Positions 1-14,400 of a stretch of 64,000 nt of DNA are shown piece by piece (the first letter of the stretch is position 1; the number at the start of each line of letters is the position of its first letter). The notes under the pieces are model-generated. The model worked only from the letters and a program-made list of their open reading frames with translations, ran no database searches and was not told the DNA's origin. The stretch comes from Rugalucina vietnamica (lineage: Eukaryota; Mollusca; Bivalvia; Lucinida; Lucinidae), in assembly GCA_964017185.1 (NCBI GenBank), contig OZ024875.1, forward strand, positions 63,235,043-63,299,042. Direction: 5' to 3'. Both the position numbers and the translations under genes were made by a program.

Positions 1-2081
1 AAAGCCTACAACCATCAAACCTTGCATATGGCTTCTCCTCGATGTCCCGACTCGGCACCCACATTGACCTACTGACCTTGGCCTATATTTCATGCTCCAG
101 TGACTTTGTCATTTTTTAAGCCAACCCTTAATATCTCATCAATTATAAAGCTTACAACCATCAAACCTTGCATATAGCTTCTCCTCGATGTCCGGACTTT
201 GCACCCACATTGATCTAGTGACCGTGACCTATATTTCGTGCGCTAGTGTCTTTGTCATTTTTAAAGCCAACCTTTAATATCTCATCAACTATAAAGCCTA
301 CAACCATCAAACCTTGCATATGGCTTCTCCTCGATGTCCCGACTCGGCACCCACATTGACCTAGTAACCTTGACCTATATTTCGTGCTCTAGTGACTTTG
401 TCATTTTTTAAGCCAACCCTTAATATCTCATTACAACTATAAAGCCTACAACCATCAAACCTTGCATATGACTTCTCCTCGATGTCCCGACTCGGCACCC
501 ACATTCACCTAGTGACCTTGACCTATATTTCGTGCTCTAGTGACTTTGTCATTTTTGAAGCCAACCCTTAATATCTCATCAACTATAAAGCCTACAACCA
601 TCAAACCTTGCATATGGCTTCTCTTCGATGTCCCGACTCGGCACCCACATTGACCTACTGACCTTGACCTATATTTCATGCTCCAGTGCCTTTGTCATTT
701 TTTAAGCCAACCCTTAATATCTCATCAACTATAAAGCCCTTGCATATGGCTTCTCCTCGATGTCCCGACTTTGCACCCACATTGATCTAGTGACCTTGAC
801 CTATATTTCGTGCTCTAGTACTTTGTCATCTTTGAAGCCAACTCTTAATATCTCATCAACTATAAAGCCTACAACCATCAAACCTTGCATATGATTTCTC
901 CTCGATGTCCCGACTCGGCACCTACATTCACCTAGTGACCTTGGCCTATATTTCGTGCTCTAGTGACTTTGTCATTTTTTAAGCCAACCCTTAATATCTC
1001 ATCAATTATAAAGCTTACAACCATCAAACCTTGCATATGGCTTCTCCTCGATGTCCGGACTTTGCACCCACATTGATCTAGTGACCGTGACCTATATTTC
1101 GTGCGCTAGTGTCTTTGTCATTTTTAAAGCCAACCCTTAATATCTCATCAACTATAAAGCCTACAACCATCAAACCTTGCATATGGCTTCTCCTCGATGT
1201 CCCGACTCGGCACCCACATTGACCTAGTAACCTTGACCTATATTTCGTGCTCTACTGACTTTGTCATTTTTAAGCCAACCCTTAATATCTCATCAATTAT
1301 AAAGCTTACAACCATCAAACCTTGCATATGGCTTCTCCTCGATGTCCGGACTTTGCACCCACATTGATCTAGTGACCGTGACCTATATTTCGTGCGCTAG
1401 TGTCTTTGTCATTTTTAAAGCCAACCCTTAATATCTCATCAACTATAAAGCCTACAACCATCAAACCTTGCATATGGCTTCTCTTCGATGTCCCGACTCG
1501 GCACCCACATTGACCTACTGACCTTGACCTATATTTCATGCTCCAGTGCCTTTGTCATTTTTTAAGCCAACCCTTAATATCTCATCAACTATAAAGCCCT
1601 TGCATATGGCTTCTCCTCGATGTCCCGACTTTGCACCCACATTGATCTAGTGACCTTGACCTATATTTCGTGCTCTAGTACTTTGTCATCTTTGAAGCCA
1701 ACTCTTAATATCTCATCAACTATAAAGCCTACAACCATCAAACCTTGCATATGATTTCTCCTCGATGTCCCGACTCGGCACCTACATTCACCTAGTGACC
1801 TTGGCCTATATTTCGTGCTCTAGTGACTTTGTCATTTTTTAAGCCAACCCTTAATATCTCATCAACTATAAAGCTTACAACCATCAAACCTTGCATATGG
1901 CTTCTCCTCGATGTCCGGACTTTGCACCCACATTGATCTAGTGACCGTGACCTATATTTCGTGCGCTAGTGTCTTTGTCATTTTTAAAGCCAACCCTTAA
2001 TATCTCATCAACTATAAAGCCTACAACCATCAAACCTTGCATATGGCTTCTCCTCGATGTCCCGACTCGGCACCCACATTG
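1..2081. repeat. Satellite array, ~146-bp monomer with 860-bp higher-order repeat
   Basis: About 15 head-to-tail copies of a 131-148 bp monomer, recognisable by the shared CCTTGCATATG core at about 20, 167, 314, 459, 607, 738, 886, 1029, 1177, 1319, 1467, 1598, 1746, 1889 and 2036. Diagnostic variants (a shortened monomer, CTTCGATG for CCTCGATG, a GGACTTTGC variant) recur exactly 860 bp apart: 607 to 1467, 738 to 1598, 886 to 1746, 1029 to 1889. Six-monomer blocks have therefore been duplicated. The array breaks off abruptly near 2081 and continues left of the window. No ORF. Confidence 0.95.
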
Positions 2082-2264
2082 TCACGGGTCATAGATTTTA
2101 ACAAATTTAGTGGCAAAGCACAAGTCAGGCGAGCTACGCTGTCCTGCGACAGCTCTTATTATAGTATGGTTCTTCCATTTTTTTCTCAAATGCACGTGAG
2201 AGCTTCTTAATATCACATTATGTATCATGGATGGACAATGATTTTCAACAATTTCTATCCCCAG

Positions 2265-2492
2265 TCCATGGTTACACGTCAGAAGCTGCCCTACTCGATG
2301 CTTACGAACAAGACGCTGATAATGAGGTCTGGGCCGGGGTTGTGTTTATGGACGAGTTCGTCGGTAGTTGGCCGGCTGACATAACCTACAAACTACGGGT
2401 ATCAACCTATGGTCAGTGGGACACGGACTCCACATACCCATTCATCTCTTCATTTGGGTTCAGGAACAATAATACATACGGGGGTAGCCCAG
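2265..2492 (+). CDS. ABCA gene 1 exon A: extracellular domain 1
   Basis: Encodes the [14 protein letters not shown]...AGVVFMDEF...ITYKLR stretch typical of the first ABCA extracellular domain just before the conserved GYY/LQ...ID motif. Acceptor chosen after TATCCCCAG at 2264; the reading frame stays open further upstream, so an acceptor near 2200 is possible. Donor CAG|GTAACG at 2493, phase 1, which fits exon B. This is not a stand-alone gene even though an ATG lies at 2231. Confidence 0.8.
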
Positions 2493-5400
2493 GTAACGAA
2501 ACGTGCTCTTTAACATTATTGTACTTTAGAAGTGGGAAAAACGCCCACTGCACATCTAGGTTTATTAGGACATTCATTAGCCCACTTTCATCAAGCAATC
2601 TTTGTCATATGAAGTTTTTATGCATAAAGTGATTTCCGAGTTCTAAAGAAAGGATCTCGGAAGATTTCGTTAGTGAGATTGCCCAAGAAATCTTCAAAAT
2701 CTCAAGTTCCAGGCACTTAATTGAAGTTTATTACAGTCGAAAAATAAGTTTCTGTTGTATTTAGACATGCAATGTTGTTTGTAAGTCAAGAAGTGACTTC
2801 TTTAAAAATTGGACAAAATCTTTGAATTTGATATAGGATCATATAGGAAATAGGAAACCTTTTATAAGTCCATGTTCCCCCCCTTGCCCAATCAAAATAT
2901 TTTGAACACAACTGTATTTTTGTAAAGGACATATTATATCAAAATGTCATGTTTGGGCAAGGGGGGGAAGGCTGTCAAAAAGCCCCAAAACCGATAATTT
3001 GGCTCAATTCTATTATTTATATTGTACCAAGGCTATGGAAATATACTGTATATGTATGTTCTACCTGAATGAACAGACTGTCTGTCCTATTTTAATAGGT
3101 ATACACATTAAGTGTACATGTTTCAATGCATATAAATATACTGTGCAAAATATGTTTCTCAATTTTTGATGGTTTATGTTTTATTTGAGATATGCGTCCA
3201 TGGACTTAAAACCTAACGTTACTTCAGCACCACACAACTACTGGTTTTACCTTAATTTGATACATGCAAGCCATTGTCAGAAGAACTTCCCTAATGTCTA
3301 CAAAACATATGGGGTCACTATTCAAAGTAAAAGTTGCTTAATGTTTTTGCATAGTATATTTAAGGTACAGGTATTTGCAAAAGTGATGGACAGTGTTATT
3401 TAGAATTATAAATCTGATAAACATGATGTACCAGTTATTAGTCTGTAAATAATTTTTACCCAAAATTTTAGGTTGCAATAAACATTTTGTAGTATTTTCT
3501 TGATTATCTATGGCAAAAAAGTTGTTTTCTGACAAAATAATTTTTCGAAAAAATCTGACCCCCTCACTCTTTGACACAGATTCATGCTGCAGGTATGTAA
3601 AATCAAAAGGTTTCCACCATGTTGGTTGCATCAATAAATCCTTTAATTTTACGGAGAATGCAACAATTTTCCTATAAGATTAACACAGAAGCTTCCAGAA
3701 ACACTCAAACTTTGGGCGGAAAACCTATATAATCTTCCGAGATCCTTTGTTAATGTGGCACATTAGGATTAAGATACGTCATAATTGCACATGCCTTCAC
3801 GTCGACCCACTGGGTCCATGTTTGAAACGCATTTCAGACAACTATAAGAAACACGTGACGAGACATCTGTCATATTCACGCTAACTTATCAGAAAAGGGA
3901 ATACTTTATCGATGACTAGATCTAAATCCGTTTGCCATGGTAACGTCGCATCGCATTTCCCAGTAACCACAGACTTCTACTTCTAGTGGGGCGGCTTAGT
4001 GAGAGATTTTGAGGAAATACTTTAGTTGATGATACAAGCATGAAGTTTTCACCATCTGTTCTTTACATGACACACATTAAATTCTGATCCCTAGTTACTT
4101 GAAATTCCGCCATTTTCAAGATGGCCGCCAAAAAACAAAATGGCCGACAAATGTGAAAGGTGTACATGTAGTAAATTGCTCATATTTTAGGCTCTTTTCA
4201 TCATAGAATATCAATATTGATACCAAAATGAAGCTAAATGATTGCTCTTTCAAATCCAATTACCTAATTTGCATATTTATGAATATTAATGAGATCTTAC
4301 TTTTTTGGCTAAAATTGAGAAAAAAAAAAAAAAAACACAAAAAAAAACAACATTTTATTTTCTGAATGATGTAAAATGTTAAATGCAATGGGTAACTGTG
4401 GCTTTATTATTTCTAGACCATAAATTATCATAAATTAACAAAAGCTAATTAGCATGTGCATGAATATTCATTTTAGAATATTTCAAGACTTTGTATGTCC
4501 TTTACCTATGAGTTTGGTTTAGAAAGTTCATACAGTAAATTGCTCATATCTTTGGTCCTGTCCATAATAGAACAACAATATTGATACCAAAATGAAGCTA
4601 AATGATTGTTATTTCAAATAGAGTTAAAAAATGGAAATTGCCACATTTGCATATATATGAATATAAATGAGGTTTTTGTTTTGCTTAAATCACTACTCAT
4701 TCACTGAACCATGTAAAACTGTTCATGGTATAGATTTGTCTATAAATATCACTTTCATTGTATAATAAATGTCATTAATATAAGATCTATGCCATTGTGC
4801 TTTCCTTCAAAAAGTGCGAGCTAAGTCTTGAAGAATTTAATTTCTACATTGCAAACAACATCATTCCTTTTTGTCACTATGACCTGTGCATAATTGTGTG
4901 CACAAGAATAAATTTATCTACAAGAAACCCAAATATTTCCGTTTTGTTTTCATCACATCTGATGAAGTTGTTCCATGATTTTGGAGGTCTGCAGTTACCA
5001 ATTACTTTTCGGTATACACCAGTTACTATTTTCTGCCTGGTCTCATCGTTGAGGCTATCTTGGCGATAAATAAAAACACATACACCCTGGAATGTTTTCT
5101 GGCGTATGACTTAATATGAGGTACGATCGCCTCCTTGGCCTAATCTTCAAAAGTTTTTTTTATGCTCCGGGTTAGACTACTGCGACCATGTGTATTTATC
5201 TATCTTCTGATACTGAGTCGATCAATTTCTGATCATCACCTCAGGTGTGGGGTGGGTGGCTAAATTTAGAATTTAGTCAAGGGAAAATAAAACATTTGGG
5301 GTGGATCATTAAAACTATTTACAAGATATAGATGAGAGGCATACTAAAACGCATGCCTCTGGGCTAATGATTTAAATAGAAGCCTTAAATTCCTCAATGG

Positions 5401-8400
5401 TCTTAGATAGGACCACTGAAGAAGGGAGACTATTCCAAACCGGAATAGTTCTGGGGAAAAAGGAATTTTTCAGGGCATCACTATAGGCAAATGGTCTTGT
5501 GTATTGTGATTCATGTGATGCCCGAGTATGCCTTAGATTGGGTGCCGGGGTCAGGTATTTGTCTTTATCAAGAGACACTGTACCGGAGTGTATCTTGTAG
5601 AAGAAGGTTAAGGAGGACCGCTCCCTGCGAGACTCCAGGGATGGCCACTCAAGTTCGTCTAGCATTTCACCGACGCTACTGGTGTTCCTCCATCGCCTGC
5701 AGGTCCACCGGGCAGCAGTCCTCTGCACCTTCTCCACCATCTCAATCTGAGTTTCATGATAGGGATGCCAAATAGGAGCTGCATACTCAAGTTGAGGCCG
5801 AACCAATGTTTTGTATGCAACTTCCTTAGTATGCCTAGGTGCCAGTGCCAAATTGCGCCGAAGAAAACCCAAAGTCTTAGTTGCCTTGCATGTAATTTCA
5901 GAAATGTGTTGACCCCAATCAAGATCATCTGTGATAGTTAAACCGAGGTATTTAGCGGACTGAACCTGTTCTAATGTTTGCTGATGCAGTGTGTAATTGA
6001 AATCTATATGCCTGCTTGGATGTAGCCGCGTCACCCTCATTGAATGACATTTGCTAACATTGAATTTCATTTGCCAATCCATTTCCCATTTGGCCAAGCT
6101 ATTCAGGTCATCTTGTAAAATTTGACAATCCAATGGTGACTTGACATTTCTGTATAAAACACAATCATCAGCAAATAGCCGAACAGATGACCTGATGTTG
6201 TCAGGAAGGTCATTAATGAAAATAAGAAACAGGACCGGTCCTAAGACCGATCCTTGTGGGACACCAGAAAGAACCGGGACTGGATCTGAGGCACGGCCAT
6301 CTAATACCACTTTTTGAGAGCGCTCAGAGAGCCACGAGTCGATCCACTTATGTGTAGATCCTCTAATCCCGTAGAAGTCAAGTTTGTATAATAACCTTTT
6401 ATGTGGGACCTTGTCAAAGGCCTTAGCGAAATCCATGACAATCACATCCGTCTGCCTGTGGCCACGACCCACTGCTCGGTCCAGATTACTAACCAAATCA
6501 TGATAAAACTGAACTAATTGGGTTTCGCAAGACCTTTGACTTCGGAACCCATGCTGACAGTCAGCAAGAATGTTTTCAAAAGCCAAGTGTTTGTTTATGT
6601 TGCTGACTATTATATGCTCTAGAGTTTTGCAACAGATACAAGTAAGCGACACCGGTCGATAATTAGCTGCATCATATTTCTCACCTTTCTTAAATACCGG
6701 GGCTACATTTGCCTGTCGCCAATCGTCTGGTACAGCACCCTGAGCAAGCGACTCATTGAAGATATAGGTCAGTACAGGAGCAATTTCAGAACTACATTCC
6801 TTCAACACCCTAGCACTCAGGCCATCTGGCCCAGGCGCCTTATGTATATTCAAATTATTCAACAGTTTAATGACCCCATTGGGGTCAACTGTAATTTCAC
6901 CCATAGCGGTGAAAGGACTTGTGCCTTTGGAGGGGATTTCATCATCTGATTCGCGAGTGAAGGCTGACTGAAACTGCCTATTACAAATATTAGCCTTATC
7001 CAAAGTGTCAGTCTTCAAGATACCATTTTCTCTAAGAGTATTGATCCCAGACGCGTCTTTCTTAAGGGACTTGACAAATGACCAAAACTTTTTTGCCTTT
7101 TCATTTTTTCGGGGACAATCGGGATCAGGGTTATCATTTTCAAAGGAGAAGATATTGGTAATATGCTTCCAATATGCATCTCTAATGCTCTTTTGAACAT
7201 GTGCTCTGAACCGTTTGTAATGGTTCTTAATGTCAGGGCTGCTTGACTTGCGAGCACGAAAGTAAAGTTTATCACGTTTCCTTATCAAGCGTTTGATCGA
7301 GCTATCGATCCATGGTAAGCTATATTTTGTCTTGGTCATTTTTGATGGAATAAACCTTTCAATAGCCGAGAGAACCTCCGACTTAAAACTGACCCACATG
7401 TCATTGACTGACACCTGACTATGGTCAGTTGAAAGGAACGAATCCCTATATATTTAGAGAAAGCAATTAGCTAAGAACTTGCAAGTATGTTGTCGCCCAT
7501 TCTGGTATGCTTGAAATGAGCCGTACTGGCAATTATAAAATTAATTATGATTTTTTATTTAACTGATTGATAAGTTTATCAAATACCAGAGAAGCACTTT
7601 GGCACTAACAAGCTGCTCTACATGGACGTCGTTGATCTGAAGAAAGCGATTGATCGATTCCTGAGGGATGTAATCTGGTGGCCAATGCGAGGCTAAGAAT
7701 TGACGAATGACTAGTATTTTGTGGTCCAGTCCATGTATAAGATCATGAGAAGCAGGGTTAGAGAGGGCAGTGGATACAGTGAGGAGTTTTGTGTCTAAAG
7801 TAAGTGTTCATAGGGCTCTATCCTTAGCCCGCTACTCTTCATTATTGTGCTATAGGCTTTATCCAGGGAGTTCTGCACAGGCTGCCCTTGCGTTCTGCTG
7901 CATGCAGTTGACTTAATGATATTACACTGTCGAGTCCATGGAAGAACAACCTGTAAGACTTGGAAAGCAGAGATTGAGAGGAAAGTTCTTTGAGTGAACA
8001 TGGGGAAGACAAAGATCATGGTCTCTGGTCTCAATCTGAAACTTCTGAAAAAAATCTGGAAAGAATCCCTGTGGCGTCTGTCAAACAGGTGTAGGAAGAA
8101 ATGCCGTCTTCTGTGGTGGATGCTTGTCCTGGATCCTGGAATCAAAGGCTCCTAGCGCCGTGATCCTGATTTCAGCTGTGCTGGCTTCTTATGAAAGGCG
8201 CTTCCCATAGATGGAAGGCTAGTGAAGGAGGTTCTAGTTGATGACGAAAAAGTTGAGGCTGTACCAGAGTTTTGTTATCTGGGAGACATGCGCTTTCTGC
8301 TGGCGGAGGTTGTGAACTGGCTGCAGTCACGCACAGCAAATCGGCTTAGGGTAAGTTCCGCCAACTACTCCCTCTCCACACCAATCGCAATCTGCCATGT

Positions 8401-11400
8401 TTGACCAGAGGTCAAGTGTATTCAACTCATGTACTGCCACATGCAGCAGAAACATGGGCAATGAATGGCTACCTTTTGTCGACTGTACAATCATGTGCTG
8501 GATCTGAAACTTCAATGCGAATGATGAAGTAAGCTCAGACTCCCTTCTCTCAAAGCTTGGACTTCAGGATATATATGTAGTGCTTCGCTCCAGCAAGATC
8601 AGAATCAGAATCAGAAATGTTTACACTGACAATACCACACCAGGGGGATGGGGCTTGACCGGAGGGGAAAGATGAGATGGGAAGGACATGTAGAGCGCAG
8701 TAAAGGCTTTATTTCTCAAATACGCAATTTAAATGTAGTTGTACAGAATAGATCCGGCAAGCTAAGGAAATCATGGGATGAAATGTTGTTGGACGACGAA
8801 GAAGGCTAGAATGGATACTGCCGATCCGTAGAATCGCCGATCCGTAGAATCGCTCAGAGTGGAGAGGTCATCTAAGAATAAAAATAAAACTGAGATCCTT
8901 TAAGAGCAGTGAGTATATTTGTGAGAAAGGTGATGGGCCATACCGCGGTTTCACCTATTCAATACCCAGGGAGCCAAAAGTCTCTATCTCGCAAAAAAAA
9001 AAGTTGGAGGTGACATCTCCTGCTATAGTTGTTTTGAATGCATTTTTGGATAGCTCTGACCTTCCAAAAGAAGGTCTAAGTGGACTGCTCTGGGAATTTT
9101 TTTGGCGTGATGCTTTAATCAGACGGTATTTAGACGTACTATTTGTTACATGTATACAGCTGAAATGCAGTACACAACTATATTACGAACAATCATATTC
9201 GTAGTATGTTTCTTCATTATCGTATACTATCCTGATGCCATTTTATCTCGTCTGATTGCAGCTGAGTATGTCTTACCCATGTATAAAGCTGTAAATGTGT
9301 CATTTGAGTAAACTATGTGTCATCTTAAGGCATTGAATTACCCCACCCACTTAATGTATATGTTAAACTTTATGTGCAATTATGAGAATCAATATATTTT
9401 TATCAGTACATTTCTATCAATAAATGTTGATGTCATCATTATTTTATAACAATTTCATTGCTTTTTACTCTGTTTACATACATCCTTTTCAAAGTTTATT
9501 AAACTTTATTTACTCACAATGATTGGTATATGCGAAAAAAGTCTGCTAAAATTAATTTAAGCAAAACTTGGCTTCTCATATTGCCATTTGAAGATGTGTT
9601 TGGGGCGGGTTATCTATAGGACTTACCTTGCACCCTTAGAACAAATGCTCATGGGTGCCAGTTTGATCAGAGGATCACTTAAATGCCCATTTGTTTCACA
9701 TAAAATCACAGAATGCTCACCCCCACCCCTAATAAGCAGAGGAAGTAATGTGTTACCCCTATATTTTAATAACACATGTATCTTGGCTACTGATAGACGT
9801 AGAGAGCAGAAATAGGTATCAAATGATTGTTTTGACAATGCTCTATACCATGTAATAAGATATAAAATCAAACTGACTTCCTGGATAAGAACTTTATAAA
9901 TTAGAGAAAAAAAATCACAAAAAATGGAGTATACCAGCATAATTGCTTGTACCTCAGCAATCAAAAGATCTAGAGAGCTGAGCTCAAAAATCACAGAATG
10001 CTCACCCCCACCCCTAATAAGCAGAGGAAGTAATGTGTTACCCCTATATTTTAATACCACATGTATCTTGGCTACTGATAGACCTAGAGAGCACAAATAG
10101 GTATCAAATGAGTAATAATAAATAACCTTGTAATAAGATATATAAACATGTTATCAAATGAGTGCTATGACAATGTTCTATAACCATGTAATAAGATATA
10201 TAAACAAGCTGGCTATCTTAATCTCAATTATTAAAGAGAACTTCAGATATTAGAGAAAAATAACAGATAAATGAAGGGGGTATACCAACAACATTGCTGA
10301 TATCTCAGCAAACAAAAATTCTAGAGAGCTGAAATTCATATCAAATGATTGTTATGATAAAGTTCTTTAATAATGTGATATAATACAGACATAATTTGAC
10401 TTTCTTGGTGTTCAAATATTGATGAGAACTTTAAAAATTAGAGAAAAATCACAGAACAAGGGAGGGGGTATACCTACAGAAACGTTTATAGCTCAGCAAC
10501 CAAAAGCCATAGAGAACTGAAATTGGTAACAAATAATTGCTATGACAACCACAAAATATGCTACATAAATAATCAGACTTTCGTGCTGTTCGAATATTGA
10601 TGAAAACTAAAAATATTAGAAAAAAATCGCAGAAAATGGAGGGGGTATACCTATGGAAATGTTTATATCCCGGCAACCTATCAAATGATTGCTATTACTA
10701 TATTCTATAATCATGTATTAAGATATATAAATAAGCTGACTTTCTTACTGCTCCAATATTTAAGACAACTTAAGATATAAGAGAAAAATCATTGGCAAAT
10801 GAAGGGGGTATACCAATAAAATTGAAAATATCTCAATGACCAAAAGCTCTAGAGAGCTGAAATTGGTTTCGAATCATGGCTATAATAATGTTCTATAATC
10901 GTGTGTTAAGAACCATAAATAATACTACTTTTTGTTGTTGTTATATTGATGAGAAATATTAAATAAAAATCTCAGAAAAATAGATGGAGTGTACCAATGG
11001 AAACGTATGTATCTCAGCAACCAAAAGCCATAGAGAACTGAAATTGGTATCAAATAATTGCTATGACATCATTCTATAACCATGAAATAAGATATATTTA
11101 CAAGCTGACTTTCATGTTGCTTAAATATTAAAGAAAACTGAAGATATAAGAGAAAAAATCATTGGCAAAAGAAGAGGGTATACCAATAAAATTGAAATAT
11201 TTCAGTGACCAAAAGCTCTAAAGAACTGAAATCGGTTTCAAATCATTGCTATAATAATGTTCTATAATTTTATGCTAAGAATCATTAATAATACTACTTT
11301 CTTGTTGTTATCATATTGATGAGAACTTTAAATGTTAGATAAAAATCTCATAAAAATAGAGGGGGGTATACCAATGGAAACGTGTATATCTCAGCAACCA

Positions 11401-14400
11401 AAAGCCATAGAGAACTGAAATTAGTATCAAATTGCTATGACAACATTCTATAACCATGAAATAAGATAAATTAACAAGCTGACTTTCATGTTGCTCAAAT
11501 ATTAAAGAAAACTTAAGATATAAGAGAAAAAATCATTGTTGTTATCATATTGATGAGAACTTTAAATATTTAAATATTAGATAAAAATCTCAAAAAAAAA
11601 ATATATAGAGGAGGTATACCAATGGAAACGTGCATATCTCAGCAAGCAAAAGCCATAGACAGCTGAAATCGGTATCAAATAATGATGATGGTGATTCTAT
11701 AAAAAGGTACAAGTAGGCAAAGACCAGGAAAAGGCGCAATCAGAAAAAGATTCCCACTCCAAAAACCGAGGTGGGAAAAAACCAAACTAACAATCAGGTA
11801 CTTATACCATTTAACATATCGTAAGCCGAACGAGCAGCTATTTTCCCAATAGGTGGCCACTCAGTTACCTTAACTTAACTAAAAATATGAAAACATACAT
11901 AAGGCGCCAACAGCACAAAAATTTTTTATACACCAAAACATAAAACAAAAAGAACCACCACAGAAGTATCGACTTGGAACGATCAGTAACACAAAGTTAC
12001 TGGCGGGCTTAAACCGGTTTTACATGGCCATAACCTCACCCTCAGCTTCTGTAGTGGTTCATAACATTTAGTTAGTTATTCGGTCCTCGTGGTGAATCTC
12101 TAACTAGTCAATGAATCATCAAGAACAAACAAATAAATCATGATAAACATCCTGATGAATGTAGTAAGATTATATTAACAAGTTGACTTTCTTGTTGCTC
12201 AAATATTTAAGAAAACTTAAGATATAAGAGAAAAAATCGTTGGCAAACGAAGGGGGTATACTAATAAAATTGAAAATATCTAAATGACCAAATGCTCTAT
12301 AGAGCTGAAATTGGTATCAAGTCATTGCTATAATAACGTTCTATAATCTTGAGATAAGAACCATAAATAATACTACTTTCTTGTTGTTGGAATATTGATG
12401 AGAACTTTAAATATTAGATAAAAATCTCAGAAAATTAGAGGGGATATACCAATGGAAACGTGTATATCTCAGCAACCAAAAGCCACAGAGAGCTGAAATT
12501 GGTATCAAATAATTGCTATGACAATATTCTATAACCATATAATAAGATATATTAACAAGCTGACTTTCTTGTTGCTAAAATATTTAAGAAAACTTAAAGA
12601 TATAAGAGAAAAATCACTGGCAAACGAAGGGGTATGCCAATAAAACTGCTAATTTCTCAGTGACCAAATGCTCCAGAGGGCTGAAATCGGTATCAAATGA
12701 TTGATAGGATAATGTTCTATAACCATGTGCTAAGACACACAAACAATCTGACTTACTTGTTTTTCCAATATTAATAAAAACTTTAAATATTAGAGAAAAA
12801 TCACAGAAACATGGAGGGGGTATACCAACAAAAAATTTTATAACTCGGCAACCAAATGTCCTAGAGGGCTGAAATTGGCATCGAATGATTGCCATGATAA
12901 TGTTCTATAACCAAATGATAAGATAAATGAATATTTCAACTATCTTGTTGTTTGAATATTGATGATACCTTAAAATATTAGATACAAATCACACAAACAT
13001 AGAGGGGGTATACCAACAGAAACGTTTATATCTCAGAAACCAAAAATCCTAGAGAGCTGAAATTGGTATCAAATGATTGATATGACAATAATGAACAACT
13101 AACTAGATACAATTGTAGTATTTCATAGCCCCTTGCTTAAAGGTGTGCATGATCCAGCCTATGGAACAATGAGAACTTACATCTGACATTTTATAGGAAA
13201 CGGTAATCTGACCATGGACTTGGTCATGATAATGATGAACAGATGTAAATTTATAAAGAAACCGAATGACAAAAATAAACATAAATACATGTACACTGTA
13301 TAATGTTTATGAGCATATCACATATTCATTTGTTCTTCAACGTCTTACGAGTCAATATGCATTTATTTAAATTTCATGATTCATATTATTATGTAAGTGG
13401 GTGGGGTGATTCAACATCATAAATACTAAATCAACAGCTGCAAAATTATGTTTTAAAGAATATAATGAGATTTCTTCTTCATCTGTGATTCCTAGCATTG
13501 CTCTAGACTAGAAAATTAAGCAGTTTATGATCTGGAGCACAAAGGATATGTTCATATATCTAGAAAACGTTTGTATTACGTAGGCAGCTCAAATAGCATG
13601 AAACAATGTGTAATTTAACCATCGCGCCAAAAAGATTTCGTGAGCAGTCCACCCAGGCCTTCAATAGGATGGCAAAGCCTAACCAAAATTGTATTCAAAC
13701 CAATTATAGCAGGTGATGTCACCTTCTCTCCCCAAAACGGGGCTTGGCTCCCTGGGTACAAGCCTCTTCAGTGACCCTTTAGAACTGGCAAAATTGAGCC
13801 AAAGAGAATTGCTGTAATTTTGCAACTTTAAACAGGGTAGTCAATAATAAAGACTTGTTTAATCAAAATGGGACCAAATACAGTAAAAGTTGATTAGAAA
13901 ATGAATCTTAACCGATAATAATTTTCTGATTTCTCAAAATACCCTCTCTGATCACAAAGGACCAAACGGAAAATATAATCTATACTATGAATGGTGTACG
14001 GGGAGTCTTTTTAGGGCCGCCACACGGCACAACACCAGCTGCAGTAATAGCAAATACAAATAAAACTGAGATCCTTTAAGAGCAGTGTGTATATTTGTGA
14101 GAAAGGTGATGGGCCATACCACGGTTTCGGCTATTCGAGCCTCTTCTGTGACCCTTTAGATTTGGCAACATGGAGCCAAAACGAATTGCTGTAATTTTGC
14201 AACTTTTAACAGAAGGAGACTTGTCAAACAAGTCCAACCCTCAGATGAGGACAAAGGACTATAAAAAGGATATGATTATGATATGATCAGTCGACAGACT
14301 TAGTAGATTTAAGCAAATAAGTGTATGGGAAATAATTTATTCGTGGGAAGCTCACTACAATCATAAATTGTCAATTTTTAGTTTAAATATATACATAGGT

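Larger units (their letters stand above)
8965..13756. mobile_element. 4.8-kb TIR element carrying a large internal minisatellite
   Basis: Ends are CCCAGGGAGCC (8965) and GGCTCCCTGGG (ending 13756) with TA on both outer sides (8963-8964, 13757-13758). The flanks rejoin as an uninterrupted R4 repeat, which shows that this is an insertion. Homology between the arms extends about 400 bp inward: 8965-~9390 versus ~13390-13756, including the GGTGACATC..CCTGCTATA block and CCCCACCCACTTA. The centre is tandem repeat. No transposase ORF, so non-autonomous. The TA duplication suggests a TA-targeting DNA transposon, but the superfamily cannot be named. Confidence 0.78.

Noticed and set aside
2231..2632. 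133-codon ORF as a separate small gene
   Set aside because: Its first part is the ABCA extracellular-domain exon ending at the donor at 2493; the rest is intron read-through.
5372..7414. Intact host gene or complete LINE ORF2
   Set aside because: The frame has no ATG start and no endonuclease domain; upstream it meets a stop near 7454. It is a 5'-truncated LINE.
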